From NCBI RefSeq assembly GCF_030936135.1, contig NC_082600.1, positions 27,287,943-27,351,942 of the forward strand: 64,000 nt of DNA. The letters run 5' to 3'. How positions within the stretch are numbered: position 1 is the stretch's first letter; the number at the start of each line of letters is the position of its first letter. This DNA comes from Gavia stellata. Taxonomy: Eukaryota; Chordata; Aves; Gaviiformes; Gaviidae. The position numbers were made by a program, and so were the translations under genes. The notes below the pieces were generated by a model. The model was not told where the DNA came from and made no database searches. It worked only from the letters and a program-made list of their open reading frames with translations. Below, piece by piece: positions 49,401 to 62,700 of this stretch.

Positions 49401-51534
49401 CCTCCATGCAGGCAGCACTCCCTGCCCGGCGGCCGGCAGCCTGACCTCACCCCGTTTCTCAGCACATTTGGAGCCGGCTCCCTCCGGCAGCTCCCAGCAA
49501 GATTCCATCCCTCCCTACCCTAGCTTGCTGCCAGAAACACTTCTTGAGATGAGGCATGGATGCCCTACCGAAACTGTCAACTTCCTCTTGCTAGAGCTGG
49601 GCTTCTGCTCCCGCTTGGGCTGCTGCTCCCAAATGACACTCAGTGACTCGTCTCTCCTTAATGTTTCATGAAAAAGCAAGATATTTTACTGGAAATCTAA
49701 TTTGCATGTTGAGGTGAGCAAAGAAGAGGTTCGTGCTTTCCTTGCCTGAATTCCTTACCGGAATGAAGCTTTTTGCTTCTCTGGGTCTGTATGGGAAATA
49801 AAACCGTCTGTGCTACAAATATGCATCTCCCTTAAATATTTTGAAAATACTTAACAGCCATCTGCTGCACGAGCCATTACAGGCTTTATTAGTAAGGTGG
49901 GAGACTGCAGAAAGCAGAGAATGGTTTTGGGGAGGGAGAAGTAGAGGGCATTCACCAAAACATTCAGAGTTTTAGCAGCGCGGGAGTGCTTTTGAATGGC
50001 TCCATTTTCCTGAGCGGCTTTCCAAAATGTGACGACCGCTGCCAGAACAAAGCCCATCGACAGGGCCATTTAAAACTGGATATGGCACTCAAACCTGTGC
50101 GGTATGGCAGAGTTTGGCCAAGGGGATGGGACCACTTGGGCTTTTCACTCTCTGGAGTCTTCAACTCCAACTTCTTTATTTATATTTTCTTCTTGAGGAC
50201 AGATCTAAAGTCAAGGTGATGTGCTTTCTATCAGAAAGCCTAGTGCACCTTGGGGAGCCCTATAGCAGGTGGAAGCGTGTCTCTGTTACACAGCACCGTG
50301 CAGAGGAGGCAGTGACAGAGGTCTCTAAGGAGGACAGGAACATTTGGGATTGCAAGGCAATAAGGTGGCACGGTCTAGGAGCTGGCAATGTGCAGCTGTA
50401 AAACATGGGGCTCGGGTACTGAAGGGTGCAAAGTAATTGTTTCTCTCTCCTGGGGAACGCTGATATTTCACTACACGTTATCTTTGTGCCAAGGTGGGTT
50501 GGAAAGCCAAAATAGCAAATGCTCCTCCGAAGAAAAGGGGTTGAAATATTTCATCTCAGAAATTTTAATGCAAAAAAAAAAGTAGCACAAGGTTTCAGCA
50601 CTCTGAAATGGAGGAAGGGGGAGGGGGGTGAATTTTCCTGAGGAATAAACTCACGTTGACATTTGAATCTGAGGATCCCGTTTGGACTCGGCATTTTCTG
50701 AAGCCGGTGGCCCAGAGCCAGGGCTGCTTGGCTGCCAGCTGTACCCAGGGGTGGAGCTGGTTTAAACAGAGGTCTGATGTGACCGGTCATTTACTTAAAT
50801 TGTTGTAATTTCAATGCGGACCAAGCCCCGTGGTGTCTCCCCTTTAACCTCTGCATCCCTCCATTCCTCTGCACAGCTGGCTGAGCATCCGACACTCTCC
50901 ACCCCAGCCTAAACACCACCTCCGTGTCCTCACAGCAGCCTCCTGGCTTCCCTCGATGCCTAGCTACTCTCGCCCCAGCCCCAGCTCAGCCTTGAAAGAG
51001 CTCTAGAAAAACTTCTGGGTACCTGGAAGCCAGTTAGGTGCATGTGTAATGCTCGGGGGGCTGTAATTCACCATGCATCCCTCCGCTTTGGGAAGACAGG
51101 GAGGTCTCTCAAGTGGCTGTCAGCATCTTATCTACTTCTGTGCTGTCTGTTAGGCTTTGTCGCAGCACACATTATGAACCAGCAGAAAAGATGCGGTAGG
51201 TCCTTTCCTGTCAGGCTACACGTGGCCATCTCAAGATGCATTATACATACAGCAAATCCTCATCTTAATCCAGCCTGAATCAGATCATCTTGTTGCAGGG
51301 CTGCATCCTTATCTTACTACCAGCTGGGGAGGGATGAAGAGATGCTCAGTTTGCCGAGATAGCATTCAAGCCATGGAGAGGCGGGGAGGGCTTTTGTTTT
51401 CTACAGCATTGCCAAATCTTTCTGTTCCTACGAGCCTCGTCTTGACATCGGTTCCACATCGGCAAGAGGCTTTTCTGCTCCCTTGCCTTGCTGAAATAAC
51501 AGCCTCCTCCCTCCCACTCTCTCTGCTCCTGCAG
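46481..51534. other. Probable 5' intron of SYNDIG1L, no recognised coding exon
   Basis: No gene recognised on either strand. The stretch ends at the strong polypyrimidine acceptor of the first coding exon of SYNDIG1L. A short A run lies at 50,572-50,581. Confidence 0.4.
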
Positions 51535-51561
51535 GATCGCTTCTCCCTCAGCGCCGGCAGC

Positions 51562-54500
51562 ATGGAGAGCATGCGTGAGCTCCAAAACCCGCTCTTGGCC
51601 AAGGCCAGCGGGCACCTTCGAGGCAGCTATTCTTACCACCAGCATCACAGCCAGGACTACCCCACTCATCGCTGCCAAGGGAAACTGTATTCCTACATCT
51701 TCCAAAACACTGGCAGTGCCAGGACTCACCAGCTGCTGGATGCCAGTTCCCTGCAGCTGGCCGTTGAAGCCTTGTACGGCCCGAATTTCATCCTTGTGAA
51801 GGATGAGACCGCTCTCAAGGCCAAGGACAGCAAGATGGAAAGCTGCGAGACCACTTTTACGGAAAGCAAAGAGGGTCAATCTGAAGGTCCCAACGGGCAC
51901 GAAGCGCAAGGGTCCTGCCTGGTAGAGAGTGACATCCGCATCCAAACTGTGTCCTACGAGGTGGAGGAAGAGGAGCTCCAGGAATACGAGGTGAGCTTTG
52001 CCAGGTGGGGTGGCACCAAACTCTTCCTCTAGTAACTCTGACCATCGGCCCAAATTCTTGGTCATTTATTCTCCCTTCTTTCCTCAGAGCCTCCCCCCAG
52101 ACCCTGCCATGTCCTGCCTCACCAGCTTCTCCCTGGGCACCCAGTATTTCTTCTTCCTCCTTATAATTCCTGCTCCCTTTTCCTCTCCGCAGACCCCAGA
52201 AGGAGATCAGCTTCCCTGAGGGCAGCCTGGCTGCATGCCCGCTGGGAGCGAAGGGGAGGTGGGGTCGTCTCTGCAGGACCCTTAGGATACGGGGACCCTT
52301 TGACAAGGGCAGCGTGCTGGTGCTGTGGCACCCAAGCTAATGGGAAATAGCAATCCTTGCATAACAGCAAAATTCACATGCCTGACGGCAGCAGCCAAGA
52401 GAAAGCTTAATATATAAAGACAGGATGAATCTTGCAAAGGAAGAATGAGAGCTGGCAAAGCAGCCTCATGCTGCGCTCTGTGCCCCACCACAGCTTGAGT
52501 GGTGGTGCAGAGGTTGGGAACATCATCCAGGACCTTGAGAGGTGGGAGTGGGTCCCCGGAGCCTGCTGGAGCTGATGCCTGATGACCCAGCACAGCTCTG
52601 CTGCTTTCGGTGCTGGTGGTGGGACCTTTTCAGAGGGCAGCAGGGGTGTCCATATGTCCGCATGCCTTCCCCACCAAGACACATCACTTCCAGGCCGGTC
52701 TGCGGCTGGCCGAGCAGTGCCCAAAGGCAGGAGGGCTGACCGCAGCCACTCTGAGCAATGTGCTCGCTAAGGGGACAGGACACAATGCCCCTGTGATGGA
52801 GGCTCCAATTCAACCGCTTTCCCTCACTTACTAAATTAGTTTAGCAGGATATCGATCTCCTAGTCCCTAATGGGGATAAGGCACTTTGTTTAAGTTTGTT
52901 TAAGCTGACAAACAGCCAGCTCTGCCAAAGCTCAAGATATTTCAGTTTAAGACTATCTATCTCCCAGGGAAATCCCAGACCCCCAGCAAGCGAGTTCCTC
53001 ATTTGCTCTGGCAGGGAGACAAGAATCCACTCCGCTCCTGAATTTGCTGAGGTACATTTCTTCTCATCAAACTGGGCTGAGGAGGCTAAAATATTTTTGA
53101 AACTCACTCCTTGAATTTGTAGGTGGGAAACGTGTGAGAATATGTGATGGGGCCAGGAGAGAGCGGGAGCTGGGAGGAGCGGGGCTGAGACACAGACTGC
53201 AGGGTGGCGCGGGGAGGTGGGCATGTGCTGAATCCATCTGGTTTTGCAGAGCGACTCCTCCAGTGACAGCGAAAGTGAGGATCATTTCCTGATGCTTCCC
53301 CCCCGGGACCACCTGGGCTTGGCCCTTTTCTCCATGCTGTGCTGCTTCTGGCCCCTGGGGATTGCTGCTTTCTACTTCTCCCAAGGGGTAAGAGATCCCT
53401 TTGCTTGCCTGTGTGCACTGAGTGCTGGAGCAAGGGCCATGCAAGGCACAGCAGCCCTTGGAGGGGACCAGGCACCTTTCTGGCTCTGAGGCTCATCTCT
53501 GTGCCATTCCCAGACCCCTGAGAGCTAAGGCAAGGGGCGCTCCTGGCTCCTGGATGTCTCCACCACTGCTGTGGGGTTGCAGGCCCTCCAGCTCTTGTGT
53601 GGGTTACTGGAAGTCAGGCTTTTCCTTTGAGTCTTTCGTGTGTTATTTAGGGAACTGGGGCTCCCCTTGGCCCCTTGCGCAGGCTCTCACCATCCAGCCA
53701 GGCTCAGGAAAATGGCATTTTCCCACCTGCCCTTCCATTCTCCAGTAGTGCGGAGCTCCTACACCATGACCCAATCCGAGGTAGCTCATAGCCCGGGAGT
53801 CAGGCTGCTCTGGAGACTGGATGCAAAGGGGAGCCTGGTCTCCATTTTACACTAGAGCTCCTCCATTGCACTTGTTTCTGACACGCATTGCTTAAGCTCT
53901 GTGAGCCAACAGCAGGCTGGCAGAGGCTGGAGAGGGTGGTGGCCCTTGGGCTGCAGCAGCTCACAGGAGCTCCTGCCTTCTTGAGGGCTTAGCCCAGAGC
54001 CTGGGCTCACTTACATCACTGTTGACCCAGAATAATTCATGCAGAGCCAGAGGATTTACTCTACGTTTGAACGGATGCTGCTGTACCAAGAATAGATGGG
54101 GGGGAGGCATTAAGAAGTTAAATCAAGAGGACAGAAACAGAAATGCAAAAGTATATAACATGAGTACCTGGCACAGAGGTGGTGAGAGGCAGAGGAAGCT
54201 TTAACTGATTAGGACCCGGAGGAGTGGCTGATTTCACATTTTTCCATGTGGTGCAGGGTAGCACAGTGCACTCTGCACGTGATGATGTACTTTAAATTTA
54301 GCTCCATTTGCTATAACTACCACTTTCATTCACTCACTGAGGCAAGGACCATCTCTTTATTCGGTGTCTGTGCACAGTGGATGCCCTGATTTCCAGATGG
54401 CAACTCAAACACAAATAGTAGGTAATACCAAGAGCAGCTCTGAATGTGCCCTGACCACTCAGGGAGGCTAGAAGTTGCTAGCCCAGAGACCCAACACCCA

Positions 54501-55185
54501 CATTTGCCTCCATCACTGGCTCCATCAGCCCTTCTACGGTAAACAGGCTTCAACTGAAAGCCCCATGCAGGCAAAATCAAGTGGCAGCACAGCCAGACCA
54601 AAAGGCCATGCTGTCTGGAGTCAGCTCCCTGAGACTAGGCAGCACTCGTTATATGTCTGTATAGGGTATATTGGTATCTGGTCGGTACCACACAGCCATC
54701 ACCCCACGCACCGACCGTTTGCCTGGGCTTACGAGGGTCCAGCTGCCTGCTCACAGCTTTGGCTGAGCACCCAGATGGCTGGGGCTTTCAGACAAGCAGC
54801 CAAAGCCCACGCTTTCCTTGGAGGAAAAATATGCAGGGAAATGTGTGTAGGTGGCACTGCTGTGCTGAGCCCTCCTGGACGGACGGACGCCTTGCTGTCC
54901 GTCCCCAGCCTTCGTGGGATGCAGTGGCCAGGGAAGGGAGGCTGATTCAGTAGTGAAACGACTGCACGCAGGCTAAGAGGCCAGGTTAGTACAGCTGTGA
55001 GCAATGAGCATTTCTTCTCCTTCCAGACCAGCAAGGCTGTCTCCAAAGGAGATTTCCATCTGGCCAGTTCAGCTTCCCGTCGAGCTCTCTTCCTCGCTGC
55101 GCTCTCCATAACCATCGGCACAGGAGTGTACGTCGGAGTGGTGGTAGCGCTGATCGCTTATCTCTCCAAAGGGGGCCACGTATAG
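51562..55185 (+). CDS. SYNDIG1L: SYNDIG1L, synapse differentiation-inducing 1-like (capucin)
   Basis: SYNDIG1L is a small membrane protein of the dispanin/CD225 family, close to the AMPA-receptor-associated SYNDIG1. It is known as capucin, enriched in caudate-putamen and reported in the Golgi. Coding exons are 51,562-51,990 (exon begins 51,535 after a strong acceptor), 53,250-53,387 and 55,027-55,185, all phase 0 with GT-AG introns: 143 + 46 + 52 = 241 residues (human, from memory, 238). Residues 1-143 are a soluble, weakly conserved region with an acidic end. From residue 144 come an acidic-serine stretch, the family PPRDHLGL motif, a first hydrophobic segment at 165-187 with a CC pair (174-175) that may be palmitoylated, the KGDF loop (195-199), and a second membrane segment at 209-235. 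The start matches the family MES start and has A at -3 and G at +4. The open frame upstream of it is intron. Confidence 0.95.
53388..55026 (+). other. Last intron of SYNDIG1L
   Basis: The 1.64-kb GT-AG intron separates the two exons that code the membrane segments of SYNDIG1L. It carries an old amniote repeat tail at 54,341-54,426. No other coding sequence is recognised in it. Confidence 0.85.
54341..54426 (+). mobile_element. Ancient amniote SINE/LINE 3' tail
   Basis: The run aggcaaggaccatctcttta, then gtgtctgtgcacag, and finally aacacaaatagtaggtaat follows the 3' end pattern of old amniote MIR/L3-type repeats (GGCAGGGAC-TCTTTTT, GTGTTTGTACAG, CAATA-AAATAATA). It is within the last intron of SYNDIG1L. 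Confidence 0.45.
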
Positions 55186-56770
55186 CTGCCACACGCACAT
55201 CAGCGCCGTCCCTAGCTGTCGGCCCTCCTGGGACCAAGGTTTCCTGTGGAGCACAGGGCGCCAGTGCCTGCAAGGGCTGCTTGCACGGCAGGACCCCAGC
55301 GTGGATGCCCTGCACAGGCTCTTTCCCCTTTCAGACAAACAGTAGACCCACATTCTCCCCAAGGCTGCGGGATGCCACCATCCAACAGCAGGGAATTGGG
55401 CACCGGCCTGGCTGCTGGGACCAGGAGCAGCACATTTGCCTCACGGAAGACATGCAGGAGAGACAGTGCATGCTGCTGCTGGGCTGGTGCCACCACCCCT
55501 GCTCTGGGGCCATGGCTTCCCCTCCCAGTCCTGCAGTTGGGACATCCACCGCTCGTGCCCAGGCTTGGCCCATGACGGGGGCAGGCAGGGAGGAGAGGGG
55601 ATACAGCGCTGGGGAATGACCAGTCTTTCTTCTGGGAAGCTGGGGTCCTGGTGGGATCTCCAGACTCGTGTGATGGGGACAACATTCTCATTTCAGTGCC
55701 ACGGGGTAGCACCTGGCCCCTCAGCTGCAGCGAAGTAGGAGGACACAGCATGGACATGACCGAAGGGCATGCTCTCCACATCCCTCTGCAGGCAGACCCC
55801 TGATCCAGGGGACATCCCAGTCACTGACTTATCCCAGGAAAGAAACAAGGAGGAAGGCAGGCTGGTGGTTGCACACCATCACTCCCATCGCTGGAGCAAG
55901 CTGGCAATGACAGCAAGGTTTTCTGCACGTTAGTAATGACTGTCATGATAATTGTAAGTTGGAGCCCCCATAATGTTGGTGTCCCACAGTGCTGGGGCCT
56001 GAAAAGGCTTGTAATGGCAATTTCTACCCAAGAAGCGACCTGGGAGGAGTGGGGGCCTGAAGGACTCCACTCCTGGCACTAGATCAGGGCCTTGCACACA
56101 AAGAGGGGTGGAAAGAAAAGGCCGACATGACACACAGAGCCCAGGGTGGAAGTGCTGTTTGCAAGGGGACGAGATCCAGAGGGGGGAAGACTTGGAAGGA
56201 GCCTGAGACACAGGGGTGACCCCAGCAAACTTCTTCCCATGCCTTGGAGAGGGGTATCGCTGTCCATCCAAAGGCTCTGCTGACAAGGAAATCCCACGCA
56301 TCCCCGCTTACATCTTTCTTTCACTAATTCATACATTGTCAGCAACACATCAAGTGCTTCAGAGGTGGGTGTGAAGGCAACGACTGCTCCAAAAGGCTGA
56401 CGTTTAAAGGCCCTGCCTCGCCCCCCTCCCCAGCACCCACCTTGACCCTCCCTCGCCCTGGCCATGGCTCCCCTGCCGCCTCCTTCCCCCATGTGCAGGG
56501 GGCTGCAGGCAGACTCTGGGCACACATCACCCTCTTCCCCGGGTTTCTGGGCAGGCTGCAGCCAGCTCTGCAAGAGGCACAGCATGTTCCTCCAGCTGGG
56601 TGCCATTCAAATGTACATTTCATCCTAAAGAAGCATGTTAATGTCTGCGATTGCTGTTGTACTTGAGCCATAAAAGAGAGAAGCACATCAGAGACCTGTT
56701 CAGAAGCTGGTCTGAAAGTTCCCATTACGTTTTATAACATGGAAGAGCTAATAAAAAAAAGCAGGAAAAA
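55186..56770 (+). other. SYNDIG1L 3' untranslated region
   Basis: About 1.58 kb follows the stop codon up to the first clear AATAAA on the plus strand (56,750). The frames within are chance. A second hexamer at 57,066-57,071 could extend the transcript. Confidence 0.5.
56750..56755 (+). terminator. Candidate polyadenylation signal of SYNDIG1L
   Basis: AATAAA within gagctaataaaaaaaagcagg, the first canonical hexamer seen after the SYNDIG1L stop codon. The next, at 57,066-57,071, is a possible alternative site. Confidence 0.45.
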
Positions 56771-59700
56771 GACTCTGTTTATAAGGACATGGAGCTGGCT
56801 AGGGAAGAGGTGAGCTTTGCAGGAGTGCTGAGCTCACTTAAACCTGGAGGTGTTTATGCAGTTCCCGAAGGAAGCTACAATCCAGCTGGTGTTTAGGCAA
56901 CTCGGAGGGAGATGTACTGCCATGTAGATCACAGTGAGCAGCTAGCACTGGGAGCGGGATGGTGATGTGGGCTTTTTTCCATGTGTGGATGGACAAAAAT
57001 TAGAGAGAGAGAGAGACTGGAGCATCGTGTGTGTTCACGCTGCTCTGTGTGTAGTAGAAGCGTAAAATAAAATGTGCTTGAAGAGGGGCAGAAGAATACG
57101 AACATCAGGCAGGAATAAGCAGGTCTTGCTTCTGATGGTAGACAGAAGAGAGATTGAATTTCTCCTTCTCCTTCCTAGGGAAGGACTGGGGTGTCCAGAA
57201 GAGATGAGGTGGCTTATAGAGGAGAGATGATATTCACTCTCGTCCAGCAGCCAAGGGATGATTTTCATTCCTCTCTTCTCCACGTGCTCAGCCTTCCTCG
57301 GCATCTGTCCCTCCAAATAACCAAGCAGGACAGGAGCACTGTTTCAGGAGAGGGGACATCCGTGGCTGCCCATGCAGCAGGGGCAACCAGACCCACCGTC
57401 ACCCCAGCTCACTGCCATCCCAGCTAAAGCCCTCCCCGCCTCTCCCCCTCGAGCACCCCCAGCCGGGGGGCGGCTGGCTGCTGGGGCAGGGGTGGGGGTC
57501 TCCCTGTCAGTTCTGGTCTAGACAAAACCGTCCGGGCTGTTGGACCAGAATCAGCAATGAGAAACTGCGTTTGCCTCTGAATTTGTAATTCTGCTGGCTG
57601 GTTCCCTCCAGGGGCTGCCATGGGTGGGGGGCCAGCGGCCCCCAGCCCATTCCCTGTAGGTACCCCAACCCCCTGCACCCCAACCCACATCTTTGTCTTT
57701 TTTTAATTGGAGATGCACAGGGAAGGACTGGGCTAAAAGGCCAACAGAATTAAAGTGTTTTCCGCTAATAGCCTGAATCTCTGATGATCTTGTCAAAGGT
57801 GGCGGGAAGGGGCTGTGCCAGAGCATCCCTAAGGGGGGGCATTATGCAAATGGAGAAATTAGTTGGAAACAGCCTGAAGGGAAACATGTGGAAATTGAAA
57901 TCTGAGGACCAGCATGGAGACTGCTGCTGAATAACTTATTACAGACCCACAGCATCTGCTGCAGCCACTGGAGCAGAAGGGAAGGAAGCAAAAAGGCAAC
58001 AAGGCACAGCAGTCGGGGAAGACACAAGCTCCGGAAATTTGATTGAGCTTAAAAGAAAAAAAAAATGTTAAACTAACCTCTACCAGTGGGTGTGGAAGAG
58101 GTGCCTTTTTGCACACTCCCTCCTGTCCTCCCAGGGAAGGAGTCCCTCTCCCACCCGGGACCCCCAGCCCCACGGCAGAGCTCTGTAATGGTCCTGATCC
58201 CACAGGGAATACTCAGAAATTTGGGATGAAGGAGGAATAGCCTCGACTTCTGATCTGGCAACATTTTGAGCCCAAAAAGAAGGGAGCGTGGGGAGCCCGG
58301 CAGGTCGCAGCTGTGGGAGGTGATGCAAAGGGCAGGGAGTGCAGAGACAGTCTGTGCCCGTGCAGAGGGGTGGTGGTGGAGTGGGATTCCTGGTGGCTGG
58401 CGAGGGAGAATTTAGGGTTCTCTGAGCTGGGGGTGGAGGGGTGTTGGTTAAATAGTGATGTCCTACAAAAGTGTACACCGTGACCTGCTGTTCTTCCCCA
58501 CACCCCAGAGCTTTCTAAAAAAGAATCACAAGAGTGCTGAAGAGTCCCATAATACATCAGAACAAGCCCCCGCTTCTCCATTCATGAGTAATTCGTTATC
58601 CATAATTAGGACATCTATTTGCAACTGAGTTCCTGGAGAGCCGGCTTCAGGTGCCTGTCCCTGCGAATGCAGGTGCTGTCTAACACCCCCAGCGCAGGCA
58701 CAGTCCTGCAACGCCCTGGCTCCAGCAACCCTGTCTCATCGCCTTCCTGCCCACTGCTCCCCAAATGCCCCTGCCCTGACCCAACAGCCCCACCAGCAAC
58801 CCCAGTCCTCGCCCTAAGCCCGTGATACCAAGAGATGATAGACACAGAAAGTCACCAGAAAGCCCCTCCCCTGCCCCTCTCCCCATGCCCATGCACAAAC
58901 ACCCCTCTCTCATCTCACATGCTGGGCAGCTTTTGGGTTGTAGGAAGTGCCATCACCAGGTGTCCCAGATGCCCTCCCTGCTGTGAGGAGAAGACCCCGG
59001 GGACCAAGCCAGCCCTGCTCCCCACAGCCAGCTGAACATCCACTCCATCCCTCCCCTGCCCTGGAGATGCTCCTCGCTCAGCCAGGATTTCAGGGCAGCG
59101 CTGTCTGAGGTGCGCTGGGCTTTGGTTTCTTTTTCCAGCAGTGGAAAACATCTCGTCTTCCAGCTTGGGCTCCTTTCGTAACCTCCGCAACGTCAAGGTG
59201 AGCACTTCCCGGAGGGCATTTCTCTTCGGAAACAGCTAAGGACGGGGCAGATGGAGCCCATGACAAGGGCGGGGATGGCCTTTGAATCCTGCCTCCTTCT
59301 GCGACACAGTCAGGAAGCACTGCAGCATGCCAAAACAGGGCTGCTGGCTGCAGACACGGGCTGGGGAGTGGTGATGAGGGATGCGGGATGTGGTGATCAG
59401 GCCATGCTGGATCTTGCTCCTCTTCCCAAAGGGATAAGGCAGGAGGATGGAGGAAAAAGGAAGAGAAGCTGGTGTGATTTGTGGGGGACACAAGACCGCT
59501 GTGGGACCCTGTCCCCAGCTGAAGGGATCCACTGGGGCACTGGTCCTCCCGCATCCTCCCAGCCAACCTGCCTCTCCTTGGGGCCATCCCTGAGGTGGGT
59601 GATGTGGAAACCACTGGGGCGGGACATGGGGTGTCCTTCCTGCTGTGCTCCCGGCACCTTCATCCACCTGGGAGGACGCAGCCCCTTGCAGAGGCAAAGC

Positions 59701-62700
59701 TGTCACCTGCTCTCCGAACAGTGCCCCTCAGTGGGGTGGGATTGCAACCAGTGCTGGTGGGGCAGAAATGCCTCCATTCTCCCCCATCTGTCCTCTGGAG
59801 GCTGGCGAGAAAAGAGACACAAGGAAATAAAAGTGGAATAAGTAAGTCCTTCTCCTCACTTAATGGCACAGTCAGTGTTTTTCCTTCACAGCAATCCAGT
59901 AAGGAAATAACTAATTATCTGAGAAGGGCAAATTTTCTATTCCTGTCCAAAAAAAATTTTAAAAAGCATTTAGCAGTGCATCTTTTCGCCTAGCTTATCC
60001 TTTCCCCTTTGCTCCCCAAAACCAGCCTGCAGCGGAGAGAGCGCGGGGAGGCACAGCCTGTGGCAATGCCATCTCTCCTGGGGCTGGCGGGAGAGGATTT
60101 TTGCAGAGAGAAGCCAATTAAGAGCCATCACTAAGGCATCAGCTGCTGTGAAATCAGGAGGCTCATTACCTCTCCTCTCACTGCAGATGCAGACACTCGC
60201 TCCATCTTCCACAGCCTCCAGTAGCCACATGTGCAGGAACACACTGGTGGGGCTGAGCTGTTCCCGCTGGGCAGGAGGGCTAGAGGTGCCAAGAGGGGAC
60301 AGAGCGCTACGTGGGGACACCTTGCTGGGGACAAGGCAGATGCTGTCCCCATGGTCCACGGTGATCTATGGGCCTTGCTGTGATGCCACGGGAGGGGTTG
60401 GTTAGTGAAGGTGACGCACCAGAAGGTGTTAGCATTACTCTGCACTGCTCATCTGTCCGCCCTGCAGCACAGAGGGGCTGTACCCCTGCACAGCCCACTT
60501 CCCACTGTCCCCCGCCACGTCCCTGTGGTGTCCAGGCACAGGGATGTTTGGGGACTGTGTCTGCGGATGTACTGCTCCTGAGCTGACCTCATTTTTGCTG
60601 TAGTTGGTGCCTGGGCTGTATCTCAGAGCCAAGGGCTTTGCAAGTGAACCGCAGCTCACCTTTAGAAGATGTATCTGAAAAACGCAGTTTAAATACCCTC
60701 ACAAGGCATATGGTGGTGGCTTTGGAGGCTCAAGAGTAACAAATGCCAGAAGCACCCGACTTGTGAGCTCCTAGGCCAGACAGGGCCTGGGTCCCACCAC
60801 TCCAAATGGACAGGAACTCACCTCGGGCCAAACTCCCCCGAGCAGAGGAGCTGGTGCTGCCTTCCAGCCGTGCCAGAGAGTGGGATGGGACTGGGACATG
60901 GGCTCGCGTGTGGCTGGTGGAAGAGCTTCTCTTCTCCTCCCACCTTGCCGCACTCCGCATGGCTGGGATTTTTTTCCACCTCCTTTTCTCAGCAAGCAAA
61001 AGAAGCAGCCATCCGAGCCTTTGGGAAGTGGTTCACATGGCTGATTTCGGCCGATGTTTAAAATATGCTGCTTAGGTCCCACGTGCGCGGGGCTCCCCTC
61101 TGCTGCCAGCCCTCGGCCCTGGTGCCACCAAGGTCTGCCCAGCTCCCTTTCCCCACGCTGTCATCTCTGCTGCCTTGAAGAGGCTGAGCTACTGGGCTCT
61201 CTACCCAAAGGGCACATCTTTCCCACAGCTGCTCCTCTATGAAGCTCCCCGGTTCATCTGGGCTTTTCCAGATTATTCACTTAGAAAAATGCCGTGATGT
61301 CCTGCAGCTGCTCTAGTGCTGGACACAGACACAACCCTCCTGCCCCCCATTTTTGCTCAGGAGCTTTTCTGGCTGCAGGGCTACGCTCAGCTGGCTCCCA
61401 TCCTTAGGAGCCTTTTGGAGGCTTCCCAGCAGAAATCCCTCAGCTCTGCAAGGACTCCCTCTTTACTTCTGGAGACATGGCACTTAACTGGCGTTTAATC
61501 CATTCAGTGTTTGCTAGCTTCATTTTTAAATCAATCTTGTTGCTTAACCAAAATGTCAGGTGGGACCAAACCCAGTGTCTCGTGGAAGTCGGAGTGCAGT
61601 CAGAGTGCTGCCTTCTCCTGGCACGGAGAGCTGAGGCACAGCCCCATGGACAAGGGGTCCTTCCCGCTGCACAGGCAGGCTCCCTGCCTGGCCCCCTGCC
61701 CAGGCTCACGCAGCTGCAGAACGCCAGGAAGATACAACTTTATTCTCAAACATCTGAGTTTGGCAGGGGGTGTCCATCCCTCCGCAGCTCTCCCACCTTC
61801 CCCCAGTGCTGCGGTTACTGAAGCGATGGAGGAGGGATGGGGAGAGGGGCAAAGTAAGAAGCCAGTGAAGGAGAAATGAAATGCAAATAAATGCAGTACC
61901 TGCCAAAATGCCATCCTCAAAGTAATATATCAAAGTCTAGGTGCAGGCAGTAAACTCGTGACAGTATTAGGCTAGAAAGATGGAAGTTTTTCCTTTCTCA
62001 AGTGCTTTCATAGCTGAGTATTTTCTCCAAAACTCCAATGTTTTCCAGATGTTGACTGTACTAAATAAGCATTACACATCAGCTCGCTTGTTTTCTAGAA
62101 GAGGAAAAGCAGAGAACGTTGCATCTGGACCTTGGCCAAACCGCTGGGATGGAGCCACACTGACAATTGTCAGGTGGGGGGGCTGGTTCAAGAAAGCTAA
62201 GATGGGTATTAACGGGTTATTGATACTTTAGAAGATCTTTTGGGCTGGAGGGTAAAATCCTTGAGGATCCATATGAGGACTGATCTTCCGTATTTTCACT
62301 GGCAAGTTGGCATAGGAAGGAGGGGTGCCTTGGTGCCATTTGCTAATGAGACAAAATCAGGAGGGTTTGGAAATACAGAAGAGTAAAGAAACTGGGCTAC
62401 CTTGAAGGCAGGAGGGGTGGAGACGGGATGAAATGCAGGGAGGTGTGATGAGGGGTTGCCAGCAGGAATTGCTGCAGCAGGCAGGGAGCTCCTCGGCCGG
62501 CAGGGACTGGGGAAAGGCCTGAGCCATTGCTCCAGCGTGAAAAAGGCAGATCTGACATAAAGATCTACAGGGCAAATTGTTTCAGCAAAAGTATTCATGA
62601 AGGACAATGGCAAGGCAGCAGTGGGCCACAGCTGGACTCCAGGAGAAATTTTCAGCCACGGTGCATGAGGAGAGATGGGTTTTAATGGGAAAGAGGCAGA

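Noticed and set aside
51334-51561. In-frame upstream extension of SYNDIG1L starting with another ATG
   Set aside because: It spans the polypyrimidine tract and acceptor of the exon, so it is intron. The family start aligns to 51,562.
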